From NCBI GenBank assembly GCA_017552455.1, contig JAFZPX010000062.1, positions 107,936 to 171,935 of the forward strand: a stretch of DNA of 64,000 nucleotides, written 5' to 3'. The position numbers and the translations under genes were made by a program. The stretch comes from Clostridiales bacterium. Lineage in GTDB: Bacteria > Bacillota > Clostridia > Saccharofermentanales > Saccharofermentanaceae. Below, piece after piece: positions 7,447 to 19,431 of this stretch (positions are counted from its first letter, which is position 1; every line of letters starts with the position of its first letter). A model generated the notes under the pieces. The model was not told the origin of the DNA. It did no database searches and saw nothing but the letters and a program-made list of their open reading frames with translations.

Positions 7447-7475
7447 TAATAATATATCGGTACAACAGTAACAAC
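7447..7475 (-). promoter_or_regulatory. Probable promoter of the large structured RNA
   Basis: An A+T-rich block on the minus strand holds TATATT and TATTAA candidates for the -10 box just upstream of the closing helix. TTGTTG and TTGTTA hexamers lie 15-17 nt further upstream. The exact pair is uncertain. The position fits initiation at or near 7446. Confidence 0.4.
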
Positions 7476-7547
7476 AACGTCACATAAGTAACAATAAACT
7501 GTAAAAAATCTTGTTTTGATTTGCGGGTGGCAGGGTGTATTTACGCG

Positions 7548-7556
7548 TGTTATAAT
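7548..7556 (+). promoter_or_regulatory. Extended -10 promoter of the MscS gene
   Basis: TGTTATAAT matches the extended -10 form TGnTATAAT. It lies 47 bp before the MscS start. No strong -35 hexamer is seen, as is common with extended -10 promoters. It diverges from the promoter of the large RNA. Confidence 0.55.
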
Positions 7557-7603
7557 TGATATGTTGTGTGAGAGTATACACACATTATTCCACGAGGTTT
7601 TTT

Positions 7604-8668
7604 ATGTACGAAGTACTGGACAAATGGCTGCTCGAACGTATGGACGACGGTCTTGTTTACGCGTCTTTATCAGGCATATTGAAGCTCCTGATAGCAGCTC
7701 TTATCGCTACAGTTATATACTTTATCCTTAGGGTTATCAATACCCTGATGTTCTCCAAGTCTACTGTAGAAATCTTAAAGAAAATCTCCTCCCTCGCCTT
7801 CGAGAAGAAGACTATGCTCCTTACCGGAGTGTTTATGTTTTTCGCGCTTATGTACGAGCCTTTCCCGAAGGTCTCCACTATCGGCAGCATCATTACTCTC
7901 ATGGTTCTCCTGTGCAGTATCGTGGACATCTTTAACGCTGTATACCAGACTAAGGAAATCTCGAAGAGGCGTCCTATCAAGGGCATACTTTCTGTAGTGA
8001 AAGTTGCCATATGCATCCTTTTCGCGATCATACTTATCTCTATCCTTCTTAACCAGAATCCCGTAGTGCTGATTTCAGGTGTCGGCGCCTTCACGGCAGT
8101 ACTGTCTATCGTCTTTAAGGACGCTTTGGCAGGACTCGTTGCAGGCATTCAGATTACATCCGAGCACATGTTCGAGATCGGCGACTGGATCTCAATTCCT
8201 TCACTCGGAGTAGAAGGTGAGGTTAAGGATATCGCTCTGATCTCAGTTAAGATCCAGGGCTTCGACAACATCATGCACACTCTGCCTGCGAGCACATTCG
8301 TAGCAACTTCATCCAAGAACTGGCACAAGACAGTACGCAACAAGATGCGCCAGGTAAAGTATCAGATCACGATAGATCCCGACACCATCGTAAAGGACGG
8401 CGAGGAGACAAATCTTACCCGTTGGAGACACAGCGTGCTCGAGACTATCAAGGCTGATCCTCACTACAAGAAAGGCTTCGCGACACAGTGCAGAACGCAG
8501 GGTTCAACATCAGGATTCGGCATTCCCGTGGAGATCTTCTTCACTGTAGACATAGCTGAATACGACGCATACTGCGAGTACACTTCCGCATTCGGAAGCA
8601 ACATCACGGCATCGCTTAAGGATTACGGATTAAAGCACTATAAAGTTACTTCTTCGCAAGAGAATTAA
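7604..8668 (+). CDS. MscS-family mechanosensitive ion channel
   Basis: The 354-residue protein has about four to five N-terminal membrane helices. They lead into the family core: VLISGVGAFTAVLSIVFKDALAGLVAGIQI, a Gly/Ala-rich pore helix, and then the beta domain with FEIGDWISIPSLGVEGEVKDI. This is the conserved MscS-beta signature. MscS channels open under membrane tension to release solutes during hypo-osmotic shock. ATG at 7604 is chosen because GAGG lies 6 nt upstream. The gene stands alone under an extended -10 promoter. Its last 23 bp overlap the convergent small membrane-protein gene. Confidence 0.9.
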   Translation: MYEVLDKWLLERMDDGLVYASLSGILKLLIAALIATVIYFILRVINTLMFSKSTVEILKKISSLAFEKKTMLLTGVFMFFALMYEPFPKVSTIGSIITLMVLLCSIVDIFNAVYQTKEISKRRPIKGILSVVKVAICILFAIILISILLNQNPVVLISGVGAFTAVLSIVFKDALAGLVAGIQITSEHMFEIGDWISIPSLGVEGEVKDIALISVKIQGFDNIMHTLPASTFVATSSKNWHKTVRNKMRQVKYQITIDPDTIVKDGEETNLTRWRHSVLETIKADPHYKKGFATQCRTQGSTSGFGIPVEIFFTVDIAEYDAYCEYTSAFGSNITASLKDYGLKHYKVTSSQEN

Positions 8669-8999
8669 CTATCGTATCCCTCATCTTATACATCTCCTGC
8701 ACACTATTCTCGAGGAAGTAATAGTGCATAACGTATGGCACGAGAAGAATCAGGAACATGACGCTGAAGACTACGGCTGCAAGCTGCGGGCTTATGAGGC
8801 AGACACTTATCGCCATAATCTCGAGGATGGCAAAGAGCACGGTAACGATGAGATGTATGAGACGCTCGTGCTGGAAGTACGAGATCTTGATCTCAAACTC
8901 AGAAAGAAACTCGCGGATCTTCTTCTCATCAGCAGAGGAAAGTTCATTATCGATAAAGGCCTTTACCGTTGCCATATAAGACTGTATATATTTCTTCAT
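8646..8999 (-). CDS. Small two-helix membrane protein
   Basis: This 117-residue hypothetical protein has a charged, probably helical N-terminal region (about 1-45) with an SADEKKIREFLSEFEIK stretch. Two membrane helices (about 50-70 and 74-95) and a short charged tail follow. I do not recognise a family. Its ATG overlaps the stop codon of the radical SAM gene by 4 nt (ATGA), indicating translational coupling. It is the last gene of the dinB-radical SAM unit and overlaps mscS tail to tail. Confidence 0.72.
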   Translation of the reverse strand: MKKYIQSYMATVKAFIDNELSSADEKKIREFLSEFEIKISYFQHERLIHLIVTVLFAILEIMAISVCLISPQLAAVVFSVMFLILLVPYVMHYYFLENSVQEMYKMRDTIVNSLAKK

Positions 9000-9874
9000 A
9001 ACAGATCTTTAAATCTCCTGTTTATGTAATTTACTACCTGTCTTTTATCCGCGGTCCACATCGGAGCTATAAGTATGCTCTTCGGACCGTCTCCCGTTAG
9101 TCTGTGTACGACCATGTCCTCGGGCACCAGCGACAGCGCTTCTTCTACAATATCAAAATACTCCTGCTGCCCCAACACTTCAATCTTACCCTCTTCGTAA
9201 AGCTTCTCATAACGTGTGTTCTTAAGGATGTAAAGACACGTGAACTTGAGCCCGTCCGTACCCGCCGCGATAGCATGCTCCACACTTCGCAGCATCATGT
9301 CTTTATCCTCTCCCGGCAGGCCGCAAATTATATGCGTTATCACATTCGCGCCACACGTCTTAAGAGCAGTCACAGCCTCATCGTAAACGCGTGTCTCATA
9401 CCCTCTTCCGAAGCTTCTTGCCACTTCGTCATCGCAGGTCTGAAGACCCAGTTCCACATAAAGAGGAATGCGCGCTGCAGCCTCCTTTAAGACATCAAGG
9501 ATCTGCGGCGGAAGGCAGTCCGGTCTGGTCGCGACAGACAGCGCTTCAACCTTGGGGTGCGACACGGCTTCGTTAAGCGCGCCGCGAAGCTTATCGGGAT
9601 CACAATAGGTGCTCGTGAAGCTTTGAAAGTATGCGATATATCCGGTGTCTTCGGGAACCTTGGAAGAAAGCTTACTGATGGCATCATCTATCTGCCTTCG
9701 CACAGGAAGCGAACTCGAAGAAGCGAACTCTCCGGAGCCACCTGCAGAACAGAAAGCACACCCTCCCGTTCCTACTTTGCCGTCACGGTTCGGGCATGTA
9801 ACATCAAGGCTGATAGCAGCCTTGTACATCTTGTGTCCGAACTTTTCCTTGAAGTATCTGGAGGCCGTGATCAT
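8996..9874 (-). CDS. TIGR01212-family radical SAM protein (YtqA-like)
   Basis: The 292-residue product is an iron-sulfur radical SAM enzyme. Cys27, Cys39 and Cys42 form the cluster motif (CPNRDG...GGCAFC), in the spaced form typical of the TIGR01212/YhcC-YtqA group. FQSFTSTYCDPDKL, ELGLQTCDDEVARSFGRGY and THIICGLPGED are also characteristic of that group. The reaction is not established to my knowledge; a role in RNA or cofactor modification is often assumed. Four-nt overlaps link it to dinB upstream and to the small membrane-protein gene downstream, so the three are probably one operon. Confidence 0.88.
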   Translation of the reverse strand: MITASRYFKEKFGHKMYKAAISLDVTCPNRDGKVGTGGCAFCSAGGSGEFASSSSLPVRRQIDDAISKLSSKVPEDTGYIAYFQSFTSTYCDPDKLRGALNEAVSHPKVEALSVATRPDCLPPQILDVLKEAAARIPLYVELGLQTCDDEVARSFGRGYETRVYDEAVTALKTCGANVITHIICGLPGEDKDMMLRSVEHAIAAGTDGLKFTCLYILKNTRYEKLYEEGKIEVLGQQEYFDIVEEALSLVPEDMVVHRLTGDGPKSILIAPMWTADKRQVVNYINRRFKDLL

Positions 9875-11124
9875 TTGAACGGATCCTTCTTGCCTTCCGT
9901 AATCCCACCGTCGTAGAACTCAGGATTATAGTTCGGCGACATTATGCCCTGCATCTGCGCACAGCTCTTCACGGTACCCTCGCCAAACCTTCTGTTGATG
10001 TCATCTATCACTTTGCTCAGCTTACCGTCAGCGTCCTTCTTCTCCTGCGTATCGGAAAACATCGACAGCTGTATTCCGGAATCTTCAGGGATAACTTTGG
10101 CGCATCTTACTCCCACACTTCTTATCACTGTATGCCAGTCATAAGACTCGTCGAAAAGCTCCATCGCCGTCTCATATATGACCTTCTCGCTGTTGGTGGG
10201 TTCGAATAAAGTCTTCTGGTGTTCGTAGGTCATGAGGTCCTTATCTCGCACCGTGATCGCCACGTTACACCCGAGGAGTTTGTGCTTACGAAGACGCGAT
10301 GCGACAGAAGCCGCGAGCGTTCTGAAAGTACCGCAGGCTTCCGCCCTGTTGAGAATGTCCTTTGGGGTGGTCATGGAATTGCCGATAGACTTGTACTGCC
10401 TTTGCTCATCCGCAGGTGCTACCGGAGAATCGTCTATGCCGTTAGCATAAAGCCAAAGCATCTCGCCGGGCTTACCTAAGTAATCAGCCATGAACTCACG
10501 TGAACTGTTCGCGAGGTCGCCTATAGTCCTGATGTTGACCTCATTAAGTCTTGCTGCCGTGGCACCTCCGACGAACAGCAGATCCGCTGCAGGAAGAGGC
10601 CAAACTATATCTTTAAAATTATCTTCAGTTATAACAGTAGTGGCATCAGGTTTCTTGTAGTCAGAGCCGAGCTTGGCAAAGATCTTGTTAAAGCTTACTC
10701 CTATAGAGCAGGTAAGCTTGAACTCTTCCCTGACTCTTCTTCGGATCTCATCTGCAAGCTGTCCCGGATCGCGGTCACCTATCACATCCGTCAGATCAAC
10801 CCAGCACTCATCCATGCCGAAAGGCTCCACCTTGTCGGAGTACTCTTCATACAAAGCACGAAGCTTACCTGAATAGAAAGCATACTTATCGTAATGGGAA
10901 CTGACCTTCACAAGCTCGGGGCACTTCTGCTCTGCCTGCCAGATTGCCTCTGCAGTCTTAACACCCGCCTTCTTGGCAAGCTCATTGCGTGCAAGGATGA
11001 TTCCATGGCGCTTACTCGCGTCTCCCGTGACTGCCATGGGCACATTTCTGTACTCGGGATGAGCGACCATTTCCACCGAAGCAAAAAAGCAATTCTGATC
11101 AATGTGAAAGATTGTTCTCTTCAT
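9871..11124 (-). CDS. dinB: DNA polymerase IV, Y family
   Basis: The 417-residue protein has the Y-family palm with metal ligands Asp9 (HIDQNCFFASVE) and Asp105-Glu106 (GMDECWVD). Thumb and little-finger domains follow. Pol IV copies past damaged bases without proofreading. The steric-gate segment FFASVE is present. It begins an apparent three-gene operon with a radical SAM gene. The intergenic region toward the divergent response-regulator gene has no recognisable Firmicute LexA box (GAAC-N4-GTTC type), so SOS control is not supported here. The Shine-Dalgarno site is weak, and an A+T-rich TATAAA box lies 8 nt before the ATG. Confidence 0.93.
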   Translation of the reverse strand: MKRTIFHIDQNCFFASVEMVAHPEYRNVPMAVTGDASKRHGIILARNELAKKAGVKTAEAIWQAEQKCPELVKVSSHYDKYAFYSGKLRALYEEYSDKVEPFGMDECWVDLTDVIGDRDPGQLADEIRRRVREEFKLTCSIGVSFNKIFAKLGSDYKKPDATTVITEDNFKDIVWPLPAADLLFVGGATAARLNEVNIRTIGDLANSSREFMADYLGKPGEMLWLYANGIDDSPVAPADEQRQYKSIGNSMTTPKDILNRAEACGTFRTLAASVASRLRKHKLLGCNVAITVRDKDLMTYEHQKTLFEPTNSEKVIYETAMELFDESYDWHTVIRSVGVRCAKVIPEDSGIQLSMFSDTQEKKDADGKLSKVIDDINRRFGEGTVKSCAQMQGIMSPNYNPEFYDGGITEGKKDPFK

Positions 11125-11158
11125 TCTTATATTTTATATAAACAATCTGTTAAGTGTA

Positions 11159-11186
11159 TTGTTTTTTTGAGGCTCGATGTTATAAT
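11159..11186 (+). promoter_or_regulatory. Promoter of the two-component system
   Basis: TTGTTT (11159-11164), a 16-nt spacer and TATAAT (11181-11186) are preceded by TG at -14/-15, an extended -10 form. A 14-bp A+T palindrome (11206-11219) lies in the leader before the AGGAGG site. It could be an operator, but A+T palindromes arise easily by chance. Confidence 0.6.
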
Positions 11187-11259
11187 CATATTATCAAATT
11201 GTCAAAATATTTAAATATTGTAAAGCACTAAGCTTTCGTAGGTTTTTAGGAGGTTTAAT

Positions 11260-11970
11260 ATGGATCAGAGCAGAGTTCTTCTCGTTGATGACGATACCGA
11301 TATTCTCGAGATTAATAAGGCGTTCCTTGAGGGTGAGGGTTATGAGGTTTCAACTGCGACTTCTATCGCGCAGACAATGGAGAAGGTACAGACATATAAC
11401 TTTGACTGTATCGTACTCGATGTAATGCTCCCGGACGGAAGTGCTTTCGAGCTTCCCCCTAAGATCCAGGTATATTCCAATGCCCCGATCATCTTCCTTA
11501 CTGCAAGAGAGCAGGCTGAGGATAAGGTTACAGGCTTCAAGTCAGGTGCTGACGATTACATCACAAAGCCCTACTCCCTGCCTGAGCTTTCACTTCGTAT
11601 CAACGCTCATATCAGACGTAACATGAAGTCCGAAGGTTTCCTTATGGAGTTCCCGCCTCTTAAGATCAACATCAAGACAAGAGAAGTTACACTTAAGGAC
11701 ACTCCCGTTCATCTTACAAACAGAGAATTCGATATCTTGAGACTTCTTGCTGAGACACCGAACGTTATCGTTCCTTTCGCAAGAATCTACTCTCATGTAT
11801 GGGGCGATGACACACCTTGTGATAACCACCTCGTAATGGTTAACATCTCCTACCTGAGAAAGAAGATGGACAAGATCGCACCTGACATTACATTCGTTAA
11901 GACTGAGTGGGGTATCGGATATTCATTCGCTAATCCTCCGGTAAAGAACAGCCTTCATAACGAGTTCTGA
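11260..11970 (+). CDS. OmpR/PhoB-family response regulator
   Basis: The 236-residue protein has an N-terminal receiver domain (about 4-118) with acidic pocket Asp10-Asp12, phospho-acceptor Asp54 (IVLDVMLPDG), Thr81 and Lys103. A C-terminal winged helix (about 130-228) contains LTNREFDILRLLA and YLRKKM. Phosphorylation by the partner kinase is expected to alter DNA binding and transcription. AGGAGG lies upstream of the ATG. The sensor kinase gene begins 14 bp after the stop. Regulated genes cannot be named from the sequence. Confidence 0.93.
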   Translation: MDQSRVLLVDDDTDILEINKAFLEGEGYEVSTATSIAQTMEKVQTYNFDCIVLDVMLPDGSAFELPPKIQVYSNAPIIFLTAREQAEDKVTGFKSGADDYITKPYSLPELSLRINAHIRRNMKSEGFLMEFPPLKINIKTREVTLKDTPVHLTNREFDILRLLAETPNVIVPFARIYSHVWGDDTPCDNHLVMVNISYLRKKMDKIAPDITFVKTEWGIGYSFANPPVKNSLHNEF

Positions 11971-11984
11971 TAAGAGCTTCCGTT

Positions 11985-14141
11985 ATGGGTGTTCGAAGTA
12001 AAAAAGAGACCAAGAACATTTCAAAGCAGCTCCTCCTGGTGCTGCTTTTTATTCTTGCATGCGTTCTTTTGTCACATGAGCTCAATGTGATCAACACCCG
12101 CAAGGATTCTGACCTTCGTTTCTATCACAACGTATATACGATTCCGGACGGACATGAGCCGGTTTACTTCGGTGACGGATTCATCTATGTGCCTAACATC
12201 GATTACGAAGACATCGACAACGGAGAGTTCTCTTTCTACGATTACGTCAATTATCCGTATGCGACTAACGTATCGATCTCGACAGAAAGCGGATGGTATA
12301 ACCTGGGAAACCGCGTCGAATGGCACAACTCAAATTCAATGCCCGAAGAGAGGATCATCGAACGTGAAGGTAAGCAGAAGCACAGCGGTGTATATCTTCT
12401 TACTTTAAGATTCGACAACCCGGATATTCCTTACTATCTGAACATCCCTGACTCTAACGGTCTTGTCGGTGTCTACTGTAATGAGAACAAACTGGGTTAC
12501 ATGTGGGGGCGAACCAACGAATGGTCACCGACCATAGGATTCGGTTACGGATATGTTCCGATCATTCCTGACATTCACGGAACAGCCAGGATCATGATCG
12601 CGGTAAGCACGAATATCAAGATCACGAATCCGGGTATCCTGTCTTATCCTTCCATCACGCCGTCAACAGATTCCATGTCTGCATCTGTCGTTCCGGCACT
12701 GTGGCTTCTTTTGCAGTTGATACTGTTCCTGTTCATATTGATAGGCGGTTTCCTGATATCAAGAACGTTCAAGAACAGGACATTCTTCTACCTGTTCCTT
12801 GCCGTAGAGACCATGGCGATCGTATATACTTTCATCGACAGTAACTTCCTGGTTCTTGATGCTTATTCCAAGGAACTTCTTAAGTTCGTCATATTCATCT
12901 TGCTGAACACTTTGATGTACATCTTCATCGATACATTCTTTGCCTCAACGGATCCTAACAAGAAACATATGCTGGTAAGAATCGCTCCTATGTCGGTAAT
13001 CGTCACATGTGTATTCCTTGTACTGTGGACGATATCGGAAAGGCCGGCATTTGGTATCTTCTTCCCGCTCGTTCCGGAAGTCGCATTCATCTGTTTTGTC
13101 GCGATACTTACAGCGTACAATGTCATCTTCGTTCACTACGGCGAAGACATCACTTTCTATGTCACGATAGCGATCATCTGTCAGATATTCTTCAGTGCCA
13201 ATGCGCTCTCCAATATAAACAGAGAGATCAACATTCCGACTTATTCAGTCTTCTTTGTAATCGCCAATCTCACACTCGAGTTCTACTTCATCTCGCGTTA
13301 TGTTATCCAGGCAAGAACACTTGAAGATACGATGGGAAGAATGCAGTTCCTCGTTCAGGAGAAGACACTGCGTATCTCCGAGATCAATAAGGATCTTTAT
13401 AACACCAACAAGAGACTTCTTGAGAATGAGCACGCAAGAAAGAATGTCCTGTCAAACGTATCACATGACTTAAGAACTCCTATCACAGCCATAAGAGGTT
13501 ATGCCGAGATTCTGCTGTCACCCAGCGCGAACATGAACGATACGCAGAAGGAGAACTACCTTCGTAATATCATAAGAAGAGCCGAGCAGATGGAGCATAT
13601 CATCTCGGACATCGTCGAGCTTACGAGACTTGAATCAACACCTAATGAATTCCAGTTTATCGACGTCTCCATAACGGAGCTTCTCGACGAGATCTGCATG
13701 ATGTACGAAGCCGATCTCGAGAGCACCAAGAAGGAACTTATCGTAGAGCTTCCCGAGGACGATCTGCTTTTCGTAAAGGCGGATCCGAAGAAGCTGAGCC
13801 GCGTGTTCGAGAACCTCATCTCGAATGCAGTAAACTACACTTACGACGAAGCAAAGATCACTGTCAAAGCGTGGCGTGAAGAAGCGAACCAGAAGACTCC
13901 TTACGAGACAGTCCGCATTGATATCATAGATAACGGTATCGGTATTCCCGACAACGAGATCCCTATGATCTTTGACCGTTTCTACCGTGCTAAGAACTCC
14001 GGTAAGAACATCAAAGGAACGGGTATCGGACTGTCAATTGTTAAGACAATCATCGACCGACACAACGCGACCATCAGTGTCGAGAGTGCCATCGGTAAAG
14101 GTACCTCTTTCCACATCGTTATGAAGGCTGCTGTCTACTGA
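11985..14141 (+). CDS. Sensor histidine kinase with 7TM-DISM-like sensor region
   Basis: The 718-residue protein has a membrane helix (about 15-30) and an extracellular beta-rich jelly-roll-like domain (about 35-225). About seven consecutive membrane helices (about 235-450) follow, in a layout like 7TMR-DISM proteins. A coiled coil then leads to HisKA with His494 (NVSHDLRTP). The HATPase_c domain has ENLISNAVNY, DNGIGIP, FDRFYRAK and GTGIGLSI. It should sense an external ligand, often carbohydrate-related in this class, and phosphorylate the adjacent response regulator. The start has only a weak ribosome binding site, consistent with coupling to the regulator gene 14 bp upstream. Confidence 0.9.
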   Translation: MGVRSKKETKNISKQLLLVLLFILACVLLSHELNVINTRKDSDLRFYHNVYTIPDGHEPVYFGDGFIYVPNIDYEDIDNGEFSFYDYVNYPYATNVSISTESGWYNLGNRVEWHNSNSMPEERIIEREGKQKHSGVYLLTLRFDNPDIPYYLNIPDSNGLVGVYCNENKLGYMWGRTNEWSPTIGFGYGYVPIIPDIHGTARIMIAVSTNIKITNPGILSYPSITPSTDSMSASVVPALWLLLQLILFLFILIGGFLISRTFKNRTFFYLFLAVETMAIVYTFIDSNFLVLDAYSKELLKFVIFILLNTLMYIFIDTFFASTDPNKKHMLVRIAPMSVIVTCVFLVLWTISERPAFGIFFPLVPEVAFICFVAILTAYNVIFVHYGEDITFYVTIAIICQIFFSANALSNINREINIPTYSVFFVIANLTLEFYFISRYVIQARTLEDTMGRMQFLVQEKTLRISEINKDLYNTNKRLLENEHARKNVLSNVSHDLRTPITAIRGYAEILLSPSANMNDTQKENYLRNIIRRAEQMEHIISDIVELTRLESTPNEFQFIDVSITELLDEICMMYEADLESTKKELIVELPEDDLLFVKADPKKLSRVFENLISNAVNYTYDEAKITVKAWREEANQKTPYETVRIDIIDNGIGIPDNEIPMIFDRFYRAKNSGKNIKGTGIGLSIVKTIIDRHNATISVESAIGKGTSFHIVMKAAVY

Positions 14142-14219
14142 TCGGCATGAACCCGCAAAGCCTTATAGAATAAAGGATTAACATTGTTAAATTCTGATTT
14201 TCAAAATTAGCAAAAAGGC

Positions 14220-14248
14220 TTGACATCATTGTGTTTTAAAGCGATAAT
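14220..14248 (+). promoter_or_regulatory. Promoter of the HU gene
   Basis: A consensus TTGACA (14220-14225), a 17-nt spacer and GATAAT (14243-14248) lie 45 bp before the HU start. The near-perfect match fits a highly expressed gene. Confidence 0.8.
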
Positions 14249-14293
14249 AGCTTATGCAAATTGCCTATATTAAAGGCTAACAGGAGGCATTCT

Positions 14294-14587
14294 ATGAATA
14301 AAACAGAACTGATTGATGCTATCGCTAAGAAGGCTGATCTGTCCAAGAAGGACGCTGAGGCTGCTCTCAAGGCTACTATCGAGTCTATCGAGTGCGCACT
14401 CGCTTCTGGTGACAAGGTTACTCTCGTAGGCTTCGGTACATTCGAGGTTAAGGAGAGAGCAGCTCGTGAGGGCCGCAACCCTGCTACAGGTGAGACAATC
14501 AAGATCAAGGCTTCTAAGGCTCCCGCTTTCAAGGCTGGTAAGGAGCTCAAGGAGAAGGTTAACTCCAAGAAGAAGTGCAAGAAGTAA
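14294..14587 (+). CDS. hup: HU-family nucleoid DNA-binding protein
   Basis: The 97-residue protein starts [11 protein letters not shown] and contains [23 protein letters not shown]. This is the HU/IHF signature that forms the DNA-intercalating beta arms, including the tip proline. The tail is Lys-rich. HU dimers bend and compact DNA without strong sequence preference. ATG at 14294 is chosen because AGGAGG lies 7 nt upstream; an upstream in-frame start would add 11 unrelated residues. It is a single gene with a consensus promoter and a terminator. Confidence 0.96.
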   Translation: MNKTELIDAIAKKADLSKKDAEAALKATIESIECALASGDKVTLVGFGTFEVKERAAREGRNPATGETIKIKASKAPAFKAGKELKEKVNSKKKCKK

Positions 14588-14608
14588 TTCTTCTGATAGT
14601 AAAGTTCT

Positions 14609-15190
14609 TTATGAAGGCAGTCGTTCTAGCGGCTGCCTTTTCAAATCCTCTAATCTGTAATTAACCTCATCCGCAAGAAGGCGGAACATCTCTGTAGTCT
14701 TCATTCCGGAATTATCCAGACTGCTCTTCTTAACAGCGTATCTTATATCCCTCTCCGTCTGTTCGTAAGACAGCTTCAGTCTGTCTGCTGCGATCGAATA
14801 CAGCTGCCTTACACCGTGGTAATACACGTCGCGGTATATCACCATACGTCTTAATATCTCGAACATCGCCGTGGTCCCTATGAGGGCCATATCAAAATCA
14901 TAGAATACGAGCACAGCTCTAACCGAATCCACTACCAAATACTCGGGTGCTTCACACTCCAGATTCGCCGCATTACTCATGACTATATCGTCAACTTCAG
15001 AAGCGAGCTTCGCGAATGTCTTTCTTCCGTCAACAAAGTAGTGGTACTTCCCTTCCGCATCTGCGACACCTATCACACCCTTGAACCTTAGCATGTCGTT
15101 GAGCTTATCCAGAAGTCCTCTGTCACTGCAGATAATGTAAATCCCAGTCTCCGATCCGCGGCGGAAACTCTGATAATGCTTGAAATCCAT
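14609..15190 (-). CDS. Spo0A C-terminal-domain-like protein
   Basis: The 193-residue protein has an N-terminal alpha/beta segment (about 1-100: IYIICSD, GVADAEGKYHYF). It looks like a reduced or unrelated regulatory domain without a phospho-acceptor pattern. The C-terminal helical region (about 100-180) resembles the DNA-binding domain of Spo0A. GTTAMFEILRRMVIYRD aligns with the early helices, and IAADRLKLSYEQTERDIRYAVKKS with the recognition region (Spo0A: kky-tt-srVERaIRhaIe). A DNA-binding role is inferred. AAGGGG lies upstream of the ATG. Its 3' end is built from the HU terminator hairpin. Confidence 0.62.
   Translation of the reverse strand: MDFKHYQSFRRGSETGIYIICSDRGLLDKLNDMLRFKGVIGVADAEGKYHYFVDGRKTFAKLASEVDDIVMSNAANLECEAPEYLVVDSVRAVLVFYDFDMALIGTTAMFEILRRMVIYRDVYYHGVRQLYSIAADRLKLSYEQTERDIRYAVKKSSLDNSGMKTTEMFRLLADEVNYRLEDLKRQPLERLPS
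14614..14641 (+). terminator. Terminator of the HU gene
   Basis: A 10-bp stem (14614-14623 with 14630-14639, one G-T pair) encloses a 6-nt loop. TTTT follows. On the other strand this DNA encodes the last residues of the convergent Spo0A_C-like gene. Confidence 0.8.
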
Positions 15191-15261
15191 TTTCTATCCC
15201 CTTTATCGATTTGTTATTCCATACACTTATTGTGCTATGCGATAAGGGGTACTTTCAAGAT

Positions 15262-15299
15262 GAAAACAGGCCCTTTACCAAAGTTGGTAAAATAAGGCC
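15262..15299 (-). terminator. Terminator of the 153-aa membrane-protein gene
   Basis: On the minus strand a GGCC/GGCC outer stem (15296-15299 with 15269-15272) and a 7-bp TTTACCA/TGGTAAA inner stem form a hairpin followed by GTTTTC. It lies 44 bp after the stop codon at 15343. Confidence 0.6.
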
Positions 15300-15342
15300 C
15301 GTTTGGAACAATTCAACACTGAAAAATAAGGGAAAAACGACC

Positions 15343-15804
15343 TTAGGTGGGAATCTGCGGAATTTCTACCGCTGTCTCCATTTCTTCGTTGATAGCACCG
15401 TCTACATCAAACTCTTCGATAGTCTCAACAGAGATAACGTAATTACAGTATCTTGTATACCTGATTCTTACTTTTGTACCTTCCGGAGGAAGATCTCTTA
15501 AAGGGTTGATGTAGTATGTATGACCATCAATCTTCAACGAGTTATTAAGAAGCGACAACTCATCGATAACCCCTGTATACGAATAATAATTCTGCGTCGC
15601 TACATCAGACAGATCAAGAAGTCTCGGACCTGTGATAAAGAACACATAAAGGACCGCGATGATCGCCGTTATTGTAGGGATAAAATAAGCAATAACATAC
15701 TTGGTCTTCTTAACCCTGTTACGGTTGGAGAAGACTATCATTATCACTACCATCACCAGTGTGAGCACAACGTGCACGGCAAGATTTGCAATAAAGTACT
15801 TCAA
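15343..15804 (-). CDS. Membrane protein with extracytoplasmic beta-rich domain
   Basis: The 153-residue protein has two N-terminal membrane helices (about 5-25 and 37-60). A soluble domain (about 65-140) follows with beta-strand character, including YTGVIDELSLLNNSLKIDG and GTKVRIRYTRYCNYVISVE. This resembles small OB-like domains tied to the membrane. The family is not recognised. GAGGTGA lies 1-2 nt before the ATG. It lies 11 bp downstream of the 5-formyl-THF cyclo-ligase gene on the same strand and may end the same transcript. Confidence 0.72.
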   Translation of the reverse strand: MKYFIANLAVHVVLTLVMVVIMIVFSNRNRVKKTKYVIAYFIPTITAIIAVLYVFFITGPRLLDLSDVATQNYYSYTGVIDELSLLNNSLKIDGHTYYINPLRDLPPEGTKVRIRYTRYCNYVISVETIEEFDVDGAINEEMETAVEIPQIPT

Positions 15805-15815
15805 GACATGTCACC

Positions 15816-19095
<3,280 letters not shown>

Positions 19096-19098
19096 TTA

Positions 19099-19341
19099 TT
19101 AAGCCTCAGCTTCTTCAGGATCGTAATCTTCGAGAAGAGCCTTAAGGATAGCTACTTCTTCTGCGTTAAGGGAAATGCCCTTACCTACCTTCTCGTGGTC
19201 CGGACCCCAATCTCTGATATCGAGCTTGGCCTTGCCATCGTTCCACTTAACGATATTAGCCTCTCTCTTCCAACCTGACTTGTTGGTAGCAAGAGTACCT
19301 ATTGTCTTGATGATCTCGTACTTGATCTCTGTCTTAGGCAT
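19099..19341 (-). CDS. YdbC/PC4-domain single-stranded-nucleic-acid-binding protein
   Basis: The 80-residue protein matches the YdbC family, the bacterial form of the PC4/Sub1 fold. It has GWKREANIVKWNDGKAKLDIRDWGPDHEKVGKGISL, the conserved curved beta-sheet region with W and K/R residues that contact single-stranded DNA or RNA. It may modulate transcription or bind nucleic acids non-specifically. AGGAGG lies before the ATG. An A+T-rich region with two TATAAT boxes separates it from the divergent phosphoesterase gene. Confidence 0.88.
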   Translation of the reverse strand: MPKTEIKYEIIKTIGTLATNKSGWKREANIVKWNDGKAKLDIRDWGPDHEKVGKGISLNAEEVAILKALLEDYDPEEAEA

Positions 19342-19431
19342 GACTAAATCCTCCTTAAATCCATATGTATGCGATTTATGACGTATTATATAATAAAAGT
19401 ATTATAATAAAAAGAAGAAAATTAAGAATAT

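Noticed and set aside
11125..11258. SOS (LexA) operator upstream of dinB
   Set aside because: No GAAC-N4-GTTC or similar dyad is present, only A+T-rich sequence and a simple A+T palindrome.
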